Shown: positions 24,333 to 32,171 of the stretch, piece by piece
Numbering within the stretch: the first letter of the stretch is position 1
Layout of the letters: each line of letters begins with the position of its first letter
Virus record (IMG/VR): IMGVR_UViG_3300030382_001255
Coordinates: 1 to 40,134 of that record
Length of the DNA: 40,134 nucleotides
Reading direction: 5' to 3' (one strand)
Source: a virus
Translations under genes and position numbers: made by a program
The notes under the pieces: model-generated
What the model saw: only the letters and a program-made list of their open reading frames with translations
Told to the model about the DNA's origin: nothing
The model's database searches: none

Positions 24333-25893
24333 GTTCTTCAAAGCGGCATGTGGATAGGTTGTATGAAAGGTGTGAACAGACTCCTACTTCGCCTGAGTAG
24401 CGATTCTTGAGGAGTCGTACTGTCGTATTACTTTGTTCTTTATCGGATTGCTGGTCGCGTTCTAAGGCAATGACGTTATCACTTAGTTGGCTTATACTCG
24501 CCGATCCCCTAAGTTGTCCTAGGGTTACACGTGCTCCTTCTTCATGGTTCTTATCTTGCTGAGTTCGTCTTAAATGACTCACTAGAAATAGACTTATACC
24601 AGTACGTTCTACTAATGACCTTAACTTTGTCATGGTGGTATCTATCATGCGTCGTTCCTCACCATCAAGACCACTAAGTAGTATTGATAAATGATCTAGG
24701 AATACAACACGACACTCCAATCCACAGGCAAGGTATTCAATCCGATTAAATATGACATCAGGATCAAAAGAGCCGAAGCCATCGAACAAATAAAGATTCC
24801 AATTAGCAAGACTCTGTTTATACGCTTCTGTAAGTTCTTCTCTATCATGTTCTCCAAGGTGTAAAGGTTTCGCTAACTTGGAAGACATCAAGCCTAGTGC
24901 TGTTCTTCTATTTGATTCTTCAAGTGCCAAGTAGCCGACCCGTTCTCCCCTTTCGAGAAGGTGAGTTGCAAGCTCCCTGCAGAAGGAAGATTTTCCAGTA
25001 CCAGTACCCGCAGTAATTGTCGTAAGCTCTCCGTATCTGATCCCGTGTGTTTTAGTCTGTAGTCCAATAAATGGGTACTCATGATTGCAAGGTGGTTCAG
25101 GTGTAGTAACTATGTCTAAAAGATCTTTTGCATCTACTATCCCATCAGGTTGATATGGCTTTGCATCCCATATAGCTCTTCTTATCGCCTCCGAATCATC
25201 GGCTTGTAGCGCATCCGAGGCATCCTTATACGACTCAAGCCTCGCGATCTTAACCTTCCCTGGTGGTAATATACCTGCAACCGCCTCCGTTGCTTTTCTT
25301 CCTGCCTCATCGCCATCAAAGAACAATACAATCTCTTGATATCCTTGAAATAAGGGAATCTGTTTTTGTATATCCTTCTTGGCTGACGCGGCTCCGTGAG
25401 GTAGTGAGACCATTGGCCACCCAGGCATCGCTTCATAACACGAAGCAGCATCTAGCTCACCCTCAGTAACAACAATACGTTTACCAGTAATAGGGAAGAG
25501 ATGCTGACCAAATAAGGTGTCAGTGGAAATTCCTTCATAATAAAAATCCTTTTGCTTTGTTTTTACTTTTGCTCCTTGAAGTACTCCGTCGCTCGTGAAA
25601 TAATGGAAGCGTAGAAGTTCATCTTCTCGGAGTATTTTGTAGAATTGATTTGTTTTTTCTGATATACCTCGACGTTGCAGCCTTTGAGCTGATCCTCTGA
25701 TTTGTACATCTGATTTCATTTGATGAGTGTGCTGTTTTTCTCCATCCGCAGGAGTATGCGTTTCACATGCAAAGCAATACATATGCCCATCTGTATACAA
25801 AGAATTTGCATCAGATGAGCCGCATGTATCGCAAGGCAAATGTCTTTCGAACTCGCTTTCTATATCAGCCATTCGAGTGGTATTTTTTGCCAT
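24292..25893 (-). CDS. DNA primase/helicase, T7 gp4-like
   Basis: 533 residues from ATG 25893. The N-terminal zinc ribbon is C-x2-C (CDTCGSSD) and C-x2-C (MYCFACETH). The TOPRIM primase region has VVTEGELDAAS near 150 and VLFFDGDEAGRKA near 190. The RecA-like helicase has Walker A TAGTGTGKSSF near 293, Walker B VVFLDHLS near 405, and a motif with SQLSDNVIALERD near 465. It unwinds DNA and makes primers at the fork. Alternative starts at 25872 and a TTG at 25902 exist; the ATG at 25893 keeps a short overlap with the endonuclease gene. Confidence 0.93.
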   Translation of the reverse strand: MAKNTTRMADIESEFERHLPCDTCGSSDANSLYTDGHMYCFACETHTPADGEKQHTHQMKSDVQIRGSAQRLQRRGISEKTNQFYKILREDELLRFHYFTSDGVLQGAKVKTKQKDFYYEGISTDTLFGQHLFPITGKRIVVTEGELDAASCYEAMPGWPMVSLPHGAASAKKDIQKQIPLFQGYQEIVLFFDGDEAGRKATEAVAGILPPGKVKIARLESYKDASDALQADDSEAIRRAIWDAKPYQPDGIVDAKDLLDIVTTPEPPCNHEYPFIGLQTKTHGIRYGELTTITAGTGTGKSSFCRELATHLLERGERVGYLALEESNRRTALGLMSSKLAKPLHLGEHDREELTEAYKQSLANWNLYLFDGFGSFDPDVIFNRIEYLACGLECRVVFLDHLSILLSGLDGEERRMIDTTMTKLRSLVERTGISLFLVSHLRRTQQDKNHEEGARVTLGQLRGSASISQLSDNVIALERDQQSDKEQSNTTVRLLKNRYSGEVGVCSHLSYNLSTCRFEEHEAEEEFNPSTDF

Positions 25894-26282
25894 GTTGTCC
25901 AAGGTATTTTGTGTCGTTCACACCATTGCGCGTACGTTGTCTTAGACTTCTTTGAAATTGTGTTGTAAGGAGATTGAAAAACCATCCTTAAATCTATGTC
26001 TGGATTATCTCGCTTGACTGCCAATACCTTACGCCGATCTGCTGAGTCCCAATATCCTTTTGCTTCCAAGTAGACATGATTAGGGAGAACAAAATCGGGA
26101 GTGTAATTATGGCTGATAGTATAAGCGAGTTTCTCTGACTCGTATTCATAAGAGATACCTAGTTCTGTTAGTAAATCTGCAATTTGTTTTTCTAACCCAG
26201 ACCTAAACTTATTATTCTTACTATCTTTTAGTTTCTTATAAGCTTTCTTAGCCCAAGCAAGTGATGCTTTAGAAGTCGTCAT
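25860..26282 (-). CDS. Endonuclease I, T7 gp3-like Holliday junction resolvase
   Basis: A 140-residue nuclease with the T7 endonuclease I signature: LEKQIADLLTELGISYEYE, then YTPDFVLPN and YLEAKGYW, giving the catalytic Asp, Glu and Lys. It resolves branched DNA and helps to break down host DNA. The ATG at 26282 overlaps the end of the ssDNA-binding gene, and the stop overlaps the primase/helicase start. Order between gp2.5 and gp4 is as in T7. Confidence 0.93.
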   Translation of the reverse strand: MTTSKASLAWAKKAYKKLKDSKNNKFRSGLEKQIADLLTELGISYEYESEKLAYTISHNYTPDFVLPNHVYLEAKGYWDSADRRKVLAVKRDNPDIDLRMVFQSPYNTISKKSKTTYAQWCERHKIPWTTWQKIPLEWLI

Positions 26283-26835
26283 CACTTAAGGGTGCTACAG
26301 GTACAGGGTTAGGTGCTTCAGTTTTATAACCTTTACATTTACCAAATAATTCAGCAGCAGATGTTTCATCTAAATCTCCTGAATCAACACCAGCTGATCC
26401 TTTAACGGAAACAACTTGTAGACCTGATATCTTTAACGAAGTTCCATAGGTAACATTATCTTTAAGTAGATAAGGTTTCTGTACAAAACCAATCTTAACT
26501 AACGATCCTTCATATATAGGTGTATTAGTATCACTGATGGGAGTCCCCTCTGTGTCTACGATTGGAGGCTTCTTCTCTTCAGACCAAGAGAACTTAATCA
26601 TATATTTCCCTTCAGCTATCTCTTCCCAAGGTTCAGGACGTAAGACACATCTATTCTTAGGCTTAGTCAACTTAGACTCAGCCCATTTAAGACATTCGAC
26701 TCTCTCCTCTTCAAGGGCATCTATCAAGTCTTGTCCGACTTCAGCTCGTAAGCTATAGCCGTATTGACTTGGCTTCATTACAGCCTGATAGCCAATAAGG
26801 GTTACAGGTTCTTTAGTGGTGTGGATGTTTCTCAT
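26269..26835 (-). CDS. Single-stranded DNA-binding protein, T7 gp2.5-like
   Basis: 188 residues from the ATG that overlaps the RNA polymerase stop (TAATG). The N-terminal part resembles the OB fold of gp2.5-like proteins (LIGYQAVMKPSQYGYSLRAE; YMIKFSWSEEKKPPI; GSLVKIGFVQKPY). The C-terminus is acidic and ends in an aromatic residue, SDDDF, the hallmark used to contact polymerase and helicase. It coats single strands at the fork. Confidence 0.9.
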   Translation of the reverse strand: MRNIHTTKEPVTLIGYQAVMKPSQYGYSLRAEVGQDLIDALEEERVECLKWAESKLTKPKNRCVLRPEPWEEIAEGKYMIKFSWSEEKKPPIVDTEGTPISDTNTPIYEGSLVKIGFVQKPYLLKDNVTYGTSLKISGLQVVSVKGSAGVDSGDLDETSAAELFGKCKGYKTEAPNPVPVAPLSDDDF

Positions 26836-29174
26836 TAACAAAAAAAGTATGTTGATTCAATTACTTCAGACGGTTTAAGGTCTCCAATAATCGGTGGTTC
26901 AGACTCAGCTCCAATCTGTTTAGCAAAGTCTGTTAAATAATCGTGCTCGGCAAAGAGATGCATATAGGTCTCTCGTACCAAAGTGGACAGGTTACTCATG
27001 TCAGTAGATCGACACAATACGGAATCATGTATTAGTGCAATTGGTGCGTCGAATCTCAAGGCTGAGAGACAAAGCAAAGTTGCATCTAATGAATGAATTA
27101 AATTCGGTGCGGTAGCAGCTTTATGTCTGTTCTTATCAACTTCATCAGTGTCACCAGTAGCAACACGCATATTGCATTGACCTAAAACTTGGAGAGTTAC
27201 ACGTTCCCATTGGGTCTTCATGAGTTTTTGTGTGACAACAAACCCAGAAGGTGTAACCCATTTCAATTCTGTAACGCCACGTTTAATAGCTTTTGAAACC
27301 TCATCTTCTATCCATTTCATAACCCTCATGGCTCCAGGTACGACAACATTCATTGCATCCCTAACAGCTCTGACGGTTTGAGTTAACTCTTCCTTATCAA
27401 TCTCTATATGCTTTTCTCTTAAAGCATCTCGTATGTATGATCTATTAGAAAAAGGTTTAGCATTGTAAGGTATAGTCATGACGGTTCTTTTGGTACACTT
27501 ACGATCCCAGTTAGAACGTAGCCTTTCAGGTATATTTGACTTTGATGTTTCAGCTACTACTTTATAAACATCTTGTGGTTTACTTGAAGGTATTACATTA
27601 ACCATTTCAGCTGTTGATTTACACTTAGTGAGACCAGCGATAATCTGTACCCCGCTACAAGTGGCATCAATTGCAATAGGTTGACCAGTACTTAGCCGAT
27701 CTCTCTTAATAATGCAGTGGTAGAACTCATCACATGCAGCTAAAAATTGCCAAGGTTCTTCAGCTACTTCCCATTCGGAAAGATAACCCAAAGGATCTTC
27801 AGCTATTTGAGTAATTAACCATTCATTCTTGTATGTCCAATGCAAACGATCAGACATAGTTTCCTTATCTAATCCATATGTTGTAGCAACCTGGAATCTC
27901 AACCATCTCTCTGCTTCATCATCTACAAAAGATTCATCAGCAAATCTCAAGAGACTCTTTCCAAAGTCTGTGTCTTGAGGTGTGAGAAAGGCTGGTACAG
28001 GATATATACGTCCGCGGTAATCAAATGACCAAGGTATATAGAACTTCTCTTTATCCTTAAAGCGTTCTACTGCCTCCATAGTCATCCTTGTACGACAAGA
28101 ACGTTTAAATTCTTGTGCGTTCTTATTCATTACCTCTGCTGTTCTTCTCCTATAATCCTTTCTTGATTCATAGTTATCAGCTATATCAACAGGTTTAGGT
28201 GGTAAGTCATGGTTAACAATTGGGAGAAACTTGCCTACACTTATTTGTTTTTCTTGCAGCTGTTCAGCTACATCAACAATGAACGGATTTAATGTGTAAG
28301 CAACCTTCTGAATCTTGTTCAGGAAAGCGATTGGGGTTTCTCCCTGTATACATGACGACTCGCTCCGACGAACCATATCATGACCACGCATTATCTCATT
28401 AAGTAAGTAACCACCTGGCTTTTCATTGCTCCAGTCATTAGGTTCAATGAGCATTGGCCAAGCTATTGGACTAAAGAGTTCAGCGTTATACATAACCTGA
28501 TCTTTAATCTTTAAAAACTCAGGTGTAGGTACGACATAATTCATACGCTTGCGTCCTTCTTGCTTCATATCTTTTGCAAACCAGTGGCTTGCATCTAATA
28601 CGCAATCAAGTAACCAACTACCTAATCGGACGCGGTTAGCACGTCCCCATGCTTCCCATTTCTTTACTTCATAACGATTCATCAAGGTACTAATAACCCT
28701 GACTTTCTGTTCAGTTCCTATTGATCTATGCCAATAATTTTTCTTTAAAGTGTCTAATAAGCCAGGAGCATGTGTCTCGTAATGACGCATTTGGCACTCA
28801 GCTTCTACAGCCTTGCCAATAGAATCACATACATTAACTAATTGATTACAGCCTTCTTTAAACCCAAATACTCTGTCAATTGTAATCTTACAAGTAATAG
28901 CAGCAGCAGCTAAAGGTTCTAAATCTGCTAAGTATTTAGCTATTTCTTTGAAAGATCTTCCTGTATGACCTTCATGTATTCGAGTATTTGTCTTCTTAAT
29001 CTTTTCAACAACTAAAGGTAAAAGAGCGTCAATTGTTGTAACTCCATAGACAGAAGCTGATGCATAGGTCTTCTCTTCTAAGTTACGTGTGCTCGCTCTT
29101 AATCTCTTTAATCCTTGTCTTATTTGATCTCTTTCTAATTCAACTTGTGCATCAATTTGAGCAGGTGTTGCCAT
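26835..29174 (-). CDS. Phage single-subunit DNA-directed RNA polymerase, T7 gp1-like
   Basis: A 779-residue T7-type RNA polymerase. Motif B is KRTVMTIPYNAKPFSNR, motif C is ALIHDSVLCR (catalytic Asp near residue 717) and the C-terminus ends STYFFC, similar to the FAFA end of T7. It is shorter than T7 gp1 (883 aa), as usual for cyanopodoviruses. It transcribes the replication and virion genes. A terminator and a promoter-like motif lie in the 250 bp upstream. No ribosome binding site precedes ATG 29174; the motif CACACTCATCA ends 4 bases before it. A 24-bp piece of the gene (28342-28365) recurs exactly at 35360-35383. Confidence 0.95.
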   Translation of the reverse strand: MATPAQIDAQVELERDQIRQGLKRLRASTRNLEEKTYASASVYGVTTIDALLPLVVEKIKKTNTRIHEGHTGRSFKEIAKYLADLEPLAAAAITCKITIDRVFGFKEGCNQLVNVCDSIGKAVEAECQMRHYETHAPGLLDTLKKNYWHRSIGTEQKVRVISTLMNRYEVKKWEAWGRANRVRLGSWLLDCVLDASHWFAKDMKQEGRKRMNYVVPTPEFLKIKDQVMYNAELFSPIAWPMLIEPNDWSNEKPGGYLLNEIMRGHDMVRRSESSCIQGETPIAFLNKIQKVAYTLNPFIVDVAEQLQEKQISVGKFLPIVNHDLPPKPVDIADNYESRKDYRRRTAEVMNKNAQEFKRSCRTRMTMEAVERFKDKEKFYIPWSFDYRGRIYPVPAFLTPQDTDFGKSLLRFADESFVDDEAERWLRFQVATTYGLDKETMSDRLHWTYKNEWLITQIAEDPLGYLSEWEVAEEPWQFLAACDEFYHCIIKRDRLSTGQPIAIDATCSGVQIIAGLTKCKSTAEMVNVIPSSKPQDVYKVVAETSKSNIPERLRSNWDRKCTKRTVMTIPYNAKPFSNRSYIRDALREKHIEIDKEELTQTVRAVRDAMNVVVPGAMRVMKWIEDEVSKAIKRGVTELKWVTPSGFVVTQKLMKTQWERVTLQVLGQCNMRVATGDTDEVDKNRHKAATAPNLIHSLDATLLCLSALRFDAPIALIHDSVLCRSTDMSNLSTLVRETYMHLFAEHDYLTDFAKQIGAESEPPIIGDLKPSEVIESTYFFC

Positions 29175-29177
29175 GGA

Positions 29178-29188
29178 TGATGAGTGTG
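29178..29188 (-). repeat. CACACTCATCA motif, copy before the RNA polymerase start
   Basis: One of four exact copies on the minus strand (others at 25721-25731, 30982-30992, 31812-31822). This copy lies between the promoter-like motif and the polymerase ATG, where a ribosome binding site would be expected. Role unknown. Confidence 0.5.
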
Positions 29189-29222
29189 GAAAGTGTTCAC
29201 AGGATTTGTTTCACTAGATATC

Positions 29223-29234
29223 CCGTAGTGTACA
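29223..29234 (-). promoter_or_regulatory. Promoter-like motif TGTACACTACGG upstream of RNA polymerase
   Basis: The 12-mer TGTACACTACGG followed by nATA occurs here and at 32227-32238, and a shorter form CCACTACGG at 33917-33925. All are intergenic and ahead of early genes. CACTA followed by G-rich sequence recalls the T7-family promoter core, so it may be read by the phage polymerase, or it may be a host-type element. It sits 49 bases before the polymerase ATG and just after a terminator. Confidence 0.5.
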
Positions 29235-29239
29235 AGTCT

Positions 29240-29278
29240 ATAAAAGAAGATAGGCCAAGGCTTTAACCCTGACCTATC
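29240..29278 (-). terminator. Rho-independent terminator after the integrase region
   Basis: Minus-strand arms GATAGGTCA-GG and CC-T-TGGCCTATC (29249-29278) form about 11 bp with one bulge and a 7-base loop, followed by TTCTTTTATA (29248-29239). It would end transcripts from the integrase and leave the polymerase to its own promoter just downstream. Confidence 0.8.
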
Positions 29279-29304
29279 CACGTATGCATTAATCTAATAG
29301 CTTG

Positions 29305-29344
29305 TTTTTAAGTCCTGTGTGTCTACCAATTCCACCACACTCGC
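29305..29344 (-). other. Putative attP: 5' half of tRNA-Leu(UAA)
   Basis: Read on the minus strand from 29344, about 40 bases reproduce the acceptor 5' strand, D arm and anticodon arm of a bacterial tRNA-Leu: GGTGGAATTGGTAGACAC and then GGACTTAAAA with anticodon UAA. The sequence diverges right after the anticodon loop, and no 3' half is present, so this is not a functional tRNA. It lies 81 bases downstream of the integrase stop. P-SSP7 is known to carry a similar 42-bp match to a host tRNA-Leu next to its integrase gene, so this is the likely recombination site. Confidence 0.85.
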
Positions 29345-29425
29345 AAGGGATCTCAGCGATTCCATCTTAGCAAAAGCAGGTTTCAGGTACACACACATGG
29401 CTATTTCAGGACTTACTAGACGCAC

Positions 29426-30337
29426 CTAGACGGCTGTCTGAGTAGTAGATAATGCTTGTAATTGATATGCAGATTGGAACCTAGCCAAGGCATCAGCCTT
29501 TGCTTTATCGGTAGCTCTTGCATATCTAAGAGTTACTGTTGGTGATGAATGTCCAGCTAGTTCTTGTACAACAACAAGTGGAACATTTGCTTCTATTAAT
29601 CCAGTACAGAATGAGTGACGGATTTGTTTGAATGGGTATTCCTTTTCAGGTAATGCATAATCACGTACACGTTCGAAGATATATCGAACAGAAAAACGTG
29701 ATACCCAATCTTCTCCAAAAACTAATGCATCCCGTGGCATATCACGGCAACGCTCTTGAAGGATTGGCAGCAATGCATCCATGATTGGTGCTTGCCGTGC
29801 GTCCTTACCTTTAGTTTCAAAACCTTTACGTCCACCAATAAGAATTAGCTTCCGATCAAAGTCAACATCTCCTACTCTTAACTGGAGTAATTCATTTTGC
29901 CGTGTACCTGTCCAGGCAGCTGCAGTAATGAGATCAGCTAAGTCATGTCTATTGAAATCAACACGCGCTGCACGTACTAAGAGATCAATCTCTTGCATCG
30001 TGAATACACGTACTTGTTGCTTTCCTTCTTTTAACCTCAATCCTTTAAAGGACATTGGTTGATTAATTTGACCACAGTCGTGGCAGTAATTTAAAACAGT
30101 TGAGATGGCAGACAAAATACGATTAATAGTTGCATTAGATCGACCAGTCTTTGTCATCTTGGATACGAGATCACGCATTAATGCACGATCTATGTTTTGT
30201 ACTGGGTAAGACCCATAGAGTTTGATGAAGTGATTACAGTTATGTCCTGCTGTTTCAGCTCCTCCTCCATGTATCCACTCAGGTTTGTTATCGAATGTGT
30301 ATTTAACACATTGTCCGAACTTTCTAAGTTTTGGCAT
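29426..30337 (-). CDS. int: Tyrosine-family site-specific integrase
   Basis: A 303-residue tyrosine recombinase. The N-terminal SAM-like DNA-binding part contains MTKTGRSNATINRILSAIS. Catalytic residues are visible: Arg in TGTRQNELLQLR, Lys/Arg in KQIRHSFCTGL (the first His of the usual H-x-x-R box appears to be Lys), His in LAGHSSPTVTLRYAR, with the nucleophile Tyr in LRYAR. A C-H-x-C-G motif occurs near residue 90. With the tRNA-Leu fragment just downstream it forms an integration module. It overlaps the winged-helix gene by 14 bases. Integration has rarely been shown for this phage group. Confidence 0.93.
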   Translation of the reverse strand: MPKLRKFGQCVKYTFDNKPEWIHGGGAETAGHNCNHFIKLYGSYPVQNIDRALMRDLVSKMTKTGRSNATINRILSAISTVLNYCHDCGQINQPMSFKGLRLKEGKQQVRVFTMQEIDLLVRAARVDFNRHDLADLITAAAWTGTRQNELLQLRVGDVDFDRKLILIGGRKGFETKGKDARQAPIMDALLPILQERCRDMPRDALVFGEDWVSRFSVRYIFERVRDYALPEKEYPFKQIRHSFCTGLIEANVPLVVVQELAGHSSPTVTLRYARATDKAKADALARFQSAYQLQALSTTQTAV

Positions 30338-30683
30338 AAAGAATAGTTTTTAGTTTCTCTATAAATGCTTCACCTTTAGGTGTAAGTCTTAGTACTAACC
30401 TTCTTCCGTTAGCAGGATCAGCCTCCTTAATAATTAAGCCCAATCCACTTTTGCCAAGGCGATGTCTCTTTGTTAACCAGTCCGTGTTGCGACTTCCACT
30501 AGCAGATGAGAAGTTTAAAGCTTCTTCTATTGCTTGTTTATTACATCCCTCATGTGAGGCTATATAAAAGAATGTCGCTATTACTTGTGCTGGTACTTCC
30601 CAATCAAGAAACCGTATCTCCCTCATCATTTCGAAGAGAAGGAGTGCCTTCTTGTCTGTTATCGGTTGCTTGAATGGGTCCAT
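30324..30683 (-). CDS. Winged-helix (MarR-like) DNA-binding protein
   Basis: A 119-residue protein with a winged helix-turn-helix layout: VPAQVIATFFYIASHEGCNKQ, a recognition-helix region with IEEALNFSSASGSRNTDWL, a wing around RRLVLRLTPKG and a C-terminal helix. The LxLTPKGEAF element is typical of MarR-type wings. It is immediately upstream of, and overlaps, the integrase gene, so a role in controlling integration or early transcription is plausible. No ligand site can be seen. Confidence 0.7.
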   Translation of the reverse strand: MDPFKQPITDKKALLLFEMMREIRFLDWEVPAQVIATFFYIASHEGCNKQAIEEALNFSSASGSRNTDWLTKRHRLGKSGLGLIIKEADPANGRRLVLRLTPKGEAFIEKLKTILYAKT

Positions 30684-30813
30684 CTCCCTTTACTTTAGTG
30701 GTTGAGCCTGGACACTGATATTCTATACGCAGGTTTCCTAAGTGGATAGAAATGTCACAGAAGGACTTATCATCCATCCCTACGTAGAGATCACCCACTG
30801 ATACTAGCTCCAT
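30604..30813 (-). CDS. Hypothetical 69-aa protein overlapping the winged-helix gene
   Basis: A 69-residue ORF (MELVSVGDLYVGMDDKSFCD...) whose last 80 bases overlap the next gene in another frame. The first 40 residues have regular beta-like alternation (DISIHLGNLRIEYQC); the tail is low in pattern and may be an overrun. No ribosome binding site is evident. A 16-codon ORF (30804-30854, MYDITIMLHYNNIQWS) bridges it to the preceding gene and could couple translation. Confidence 0.45.
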   Translation of the reverse strand: MELVSVGDLYVGMDDKSFCDISIHLGNLRIEYQCPGSTTKVKGDGPIQATDNRQEGTPSLRNDEGDTVS

Positions 30814-30846
30814 TGGATATTGTTGTAATGTAGCATAATAGTTATG

Positions 30847-31014
30847 TCATACATGAGAGATATTACCCAAATCGTAGGTATCCTCTAGTACCTGTTGATA
30901 CATTATTTCAATCAACTCATCCTTATGTGGATGGGATTCTACTTGTGATACAAGTTGCTGCAACGAGTGTTGCTCAGCCTTTGATGAGTGTGCTGTTTTA
31001 TTTGAATAATTCAT
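30847..31014 (-). CDS. Hypothetical 55-aa early protein
   Basis: A 55-residue ORF (MNYSNKTAHSSKAEQHSLQQ, then LVSQVESHPHKDELIEIMYQQ), predicted helical and acidic at the end. It starts 17 bases before the stop of the preceding 99-aa gene. It contains the 20-bp repeat at 30980-30999 that also occurs in the primase gene in another frame. No family recognised. Confidence 0.55.
   Translation of the reverse strand: MNYSNKTAHSSKAEQHSLQQLVSQVESHPHKDELIEIMYQQVLEDTYDLGNISHV
30980..30999. repeat. 20-bp exact repeat, second copy at 25719-25738
   Basis: The word TTTGATGAGTGTGCTGTTTT (plus strand) occurs here, inside the 55-aa ORF, and at 25719-25738 inside the primase/helicase gene. The two copies are read in different frames (TAHSSK against QHTHQM), so protein conservation does not explain the identity. 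The 11-bp core is also present at 29178 and 31812. Confidence 0.75.
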
Positions 31015-31297
31015 TGGGGTTGATGTGGTGGATTGCGTCGTCTGTCAAAACTGTGAACTCTTGCTCGCCAGCCATGAGTTCCTTGACCTTGTTCTTTGCT
31101 GCATGTACTCGCTTATATGCATGCTCCTTGACCTTGTTCTTGTTGGTTATTTCTCTGATGACACAGTGGTAAGACCTCTTGATCTCCCACATGTCCTTCA
31201 TTTCCATTAAGAAATCAAAAGGTAAAGACTCATACTTAGAAGCAGGTATTGATGCATAGTCCTTCCATCTATTCGGGAAGTAATTCTTTTTCGTCAT
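30998..31297 (-). CDS. Hypothetical 99-aa basic early protein
   Basis: From ATG 31297 (MTKKNYFPNRWKDYASIPAS). The protein is Lys-rich and contains a duplicated KNKVKE element (near residues 53 and 68), matching a short DNA repeat CCTTGACCTTGTTCTT at about 31081-31145. A TTG start 12 bases earlier is possible. It overlaps the 61-aa gene upstream by 29 bases. Early position and basic charge suggest a host take-over factor; no family known to me. Confidence 0.65.
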   Translation of the reverse strand: MTKKNYFPNRWKDYASIPASKYESLPFDFLMEMKDMWEIKRSYHCVIREITNKNKVKEHAYKRVHAAKNKVKELMAGEQEFTVLTDDAIHHINPNELFK

Positions 31298-31454
31298 TAG
31301 TAGGTTCAATGTCTATGCATTCCCATTCGGAATCTTTCAGTTGTTCAGCCTTGATTGCTGCTTCATGGTGTCCTTCAGCTAGTAAATACTTATTGAAGTA
31401 AACATCACTATCAGCAAACTTGTATGTCACCTTGTAGTGAATAAGTTTAGACAT
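31269..31454 (-). CDS. Hypothetical 61-aa acidic early protein
   Basis: A 61-residue ORF (MSKLIHYKVTYKFADSDVYF, ...AEGHHEAAIKAEQLK...CIDIEPTND), with an alternating strand-helix-strand pattern. Small acidic proteins of this type are frequent in T7 early regions. It lies 40 bases after the 70-aa gene and overlaps the next gene. The overall pattern resembles short phage proteins with an alpha/beta fold that modulate host enzymes, but nothing specific is recognised. Confidence 0.65.
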   Translation of the reverse strand: MSKLIHYKVTYKFADSDVYFNKYLLAEGHHEAAIKAEQLKDSEWECIDIEPTNDEKELLPE

Positions 31455-31494
31455 TTAGCCTCGTAGGTTTTTAAGTAGCTGTTTCGTTTTGGCC

Positions 31495-31707
31495 TTAGCT
31501 TGCCGTATCTTTTGAGGATTTCTCCTGCTTTTGTCTTTGCGCTGAACGTCCGCGTTTGCGAACTTCAGATATCTTGAGCTTTCCACTTTCAATCTTATTT
31601 AATAGTTCCTGATACTTATCTACCCACGTGTGTTCTCGATAGTTGTGGATAAATGCAAGTATGGAGTTTTGAATAAGTAACTCATCGGTTACATTCTCCA
31701 CGTCCAT
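31495..31707 (-). CDS. Hypothetical 70-aa early protein
   Basis: From ATG 31707 (MDVENVTDELLIQNSILAFI), with GGAGG 12 bases upstream; the TTG at 31725 lies within that site and is less likely. N-terminal half acidic and helical, C-terminal half basic (KISEVRKRGRSAQRQKQ). It follows a 188-bp gap with nested hairpins. Bipolar charge suggests binding to nucleic acid or to a host complex. No family recognised. Confidence 0.6.
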   Translation of the reverse strand: MDVENVTDELLIQNSILAFIHNYREHTWVDKYQELLNKIESGKLKISEVRKRGRSAQRQKQEKSSKDTAS

Positions 31708-31740
31708 GTGTTTAATAGCCTCCAAAGATAGGGTAAGTAA

Positions 31741-31793
31741 GGGATAGTGCGCTGGGCACTGTGAGTCCCTAGTCCAGCCCTGCTGAAAGGGCT
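31741..31793 (-). ncRNA. Nested hairpins in the early leader of the 70-aa gene
   Basis: Two stem-loops: AGTGC-GCTGG-GCACT enclosed by GGGA/TCCC arms (31741-31770), and AGCCCT-GCTGAA-AGGGCT (31776-31793). They are not followed by a U tract. T7 early mRNA is cut by RNase III at such intercistronic hairpins, so processing is the simplest reading. Confidence 0.5.
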
Positions 31794-31811
31794 AGATTAG
31801 AGAGTCAGACT

Positions 31812-31822
31812 TGATGAGTGTG
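31812..31822 (-). repeat. CACACTCATCA motif, copy in the early gap
   Basis: Exact copy of the motif before the RNA polymerase start, here in the gap between the 91-aa and 70-aa genes, preceded by ACACA. Confidence 0.45.
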
Positions 31823-31840
31823 TGTCCTTGATATAAACAA

Positions 31841-31884
31841 TGAGAGGTTGAACCCCTCAGAAAAGTATCAACAATGTGATACTT
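31841..31884 (-). ncRNA. Tandem hairpins behind the 91-aa gene
   Basis: Arms TGAG-A-GG / CC-C-CTCA with loop TTGAA (31841-31859) and perfect 7-bp arms AAGTATC / GATACTT with an 8-base loop (31863-31884). They lie 12 bases after the stop of the 91-aa gene. No U tract follows, so a processing or stabilising role is more likely than termination. Confidence 0.55.
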
Positions 31885-31895
31885 AGTTGAGAGAA

Positions 31896-32171
31896 TCATG
31901 TAGTCACGCGTGCGTATGCCTCACGTATGTAGACATATGCATTGCCTGCGTCCTTGAGTAATTCCTGTATCTCATAGGCATGCACGTCCCATCTGTTACG
32001 TGCGTCCTTGATATAAGAATCAAAAGAAATAATCTCAGCAGTAGGCTTGGTTAGTTCGCGTGTGCGTCCTTGCGCAACAGGTACGAGCACAGGTGCAGCC
32101 TTGAGTACAGGTGTACTGATAGACTTACGCTTGCGTGCACGTCGTGCTGGCTTAGGTGCGGTTACTGTCAT
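31896..32171 (-). CDS. Hypothetical 91-aa early protein with basic N-terminus
   Basis: From ATG 32171 (MTVTAPKPARRARKRKSIST); an in-frame TTG at 32189 is possible. The first third is Arg/Lys/Pro-rich and probably disordered, the rest is helical (FDSYIKDARNRWDVHAYEIQELL). Three exact copies of CAAGGACGCA fall within it and the gene is visibly richer in G and C than its neighbours. A promoter-like motif lies 56 bases upstream. The basic tail suggests DNA or RNA binding. No family recognised. Confidence 0.6.
   Translation of the reverse strand: MTVTAPKPARRARKRKSISTPVLKAAPVLVPVAQGRTRELTKPTAEIISFDSYIKDARNRWDVHAYEIQELLKDAGNAYVYIREAYARVTT

Noticed and set aside
29305-29344. Functional tRNA-Leu gene
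   Set aside because: Only the 5' half is present; the sequence after the anticodon loop does not continue as a tRNA.
31025-31210. Plus-strand ORF over the early 99-aa gene
   Set aside because: Antisense to a supported gene and without a start signal; hydrophobic only because it complements Lys-rich codons.
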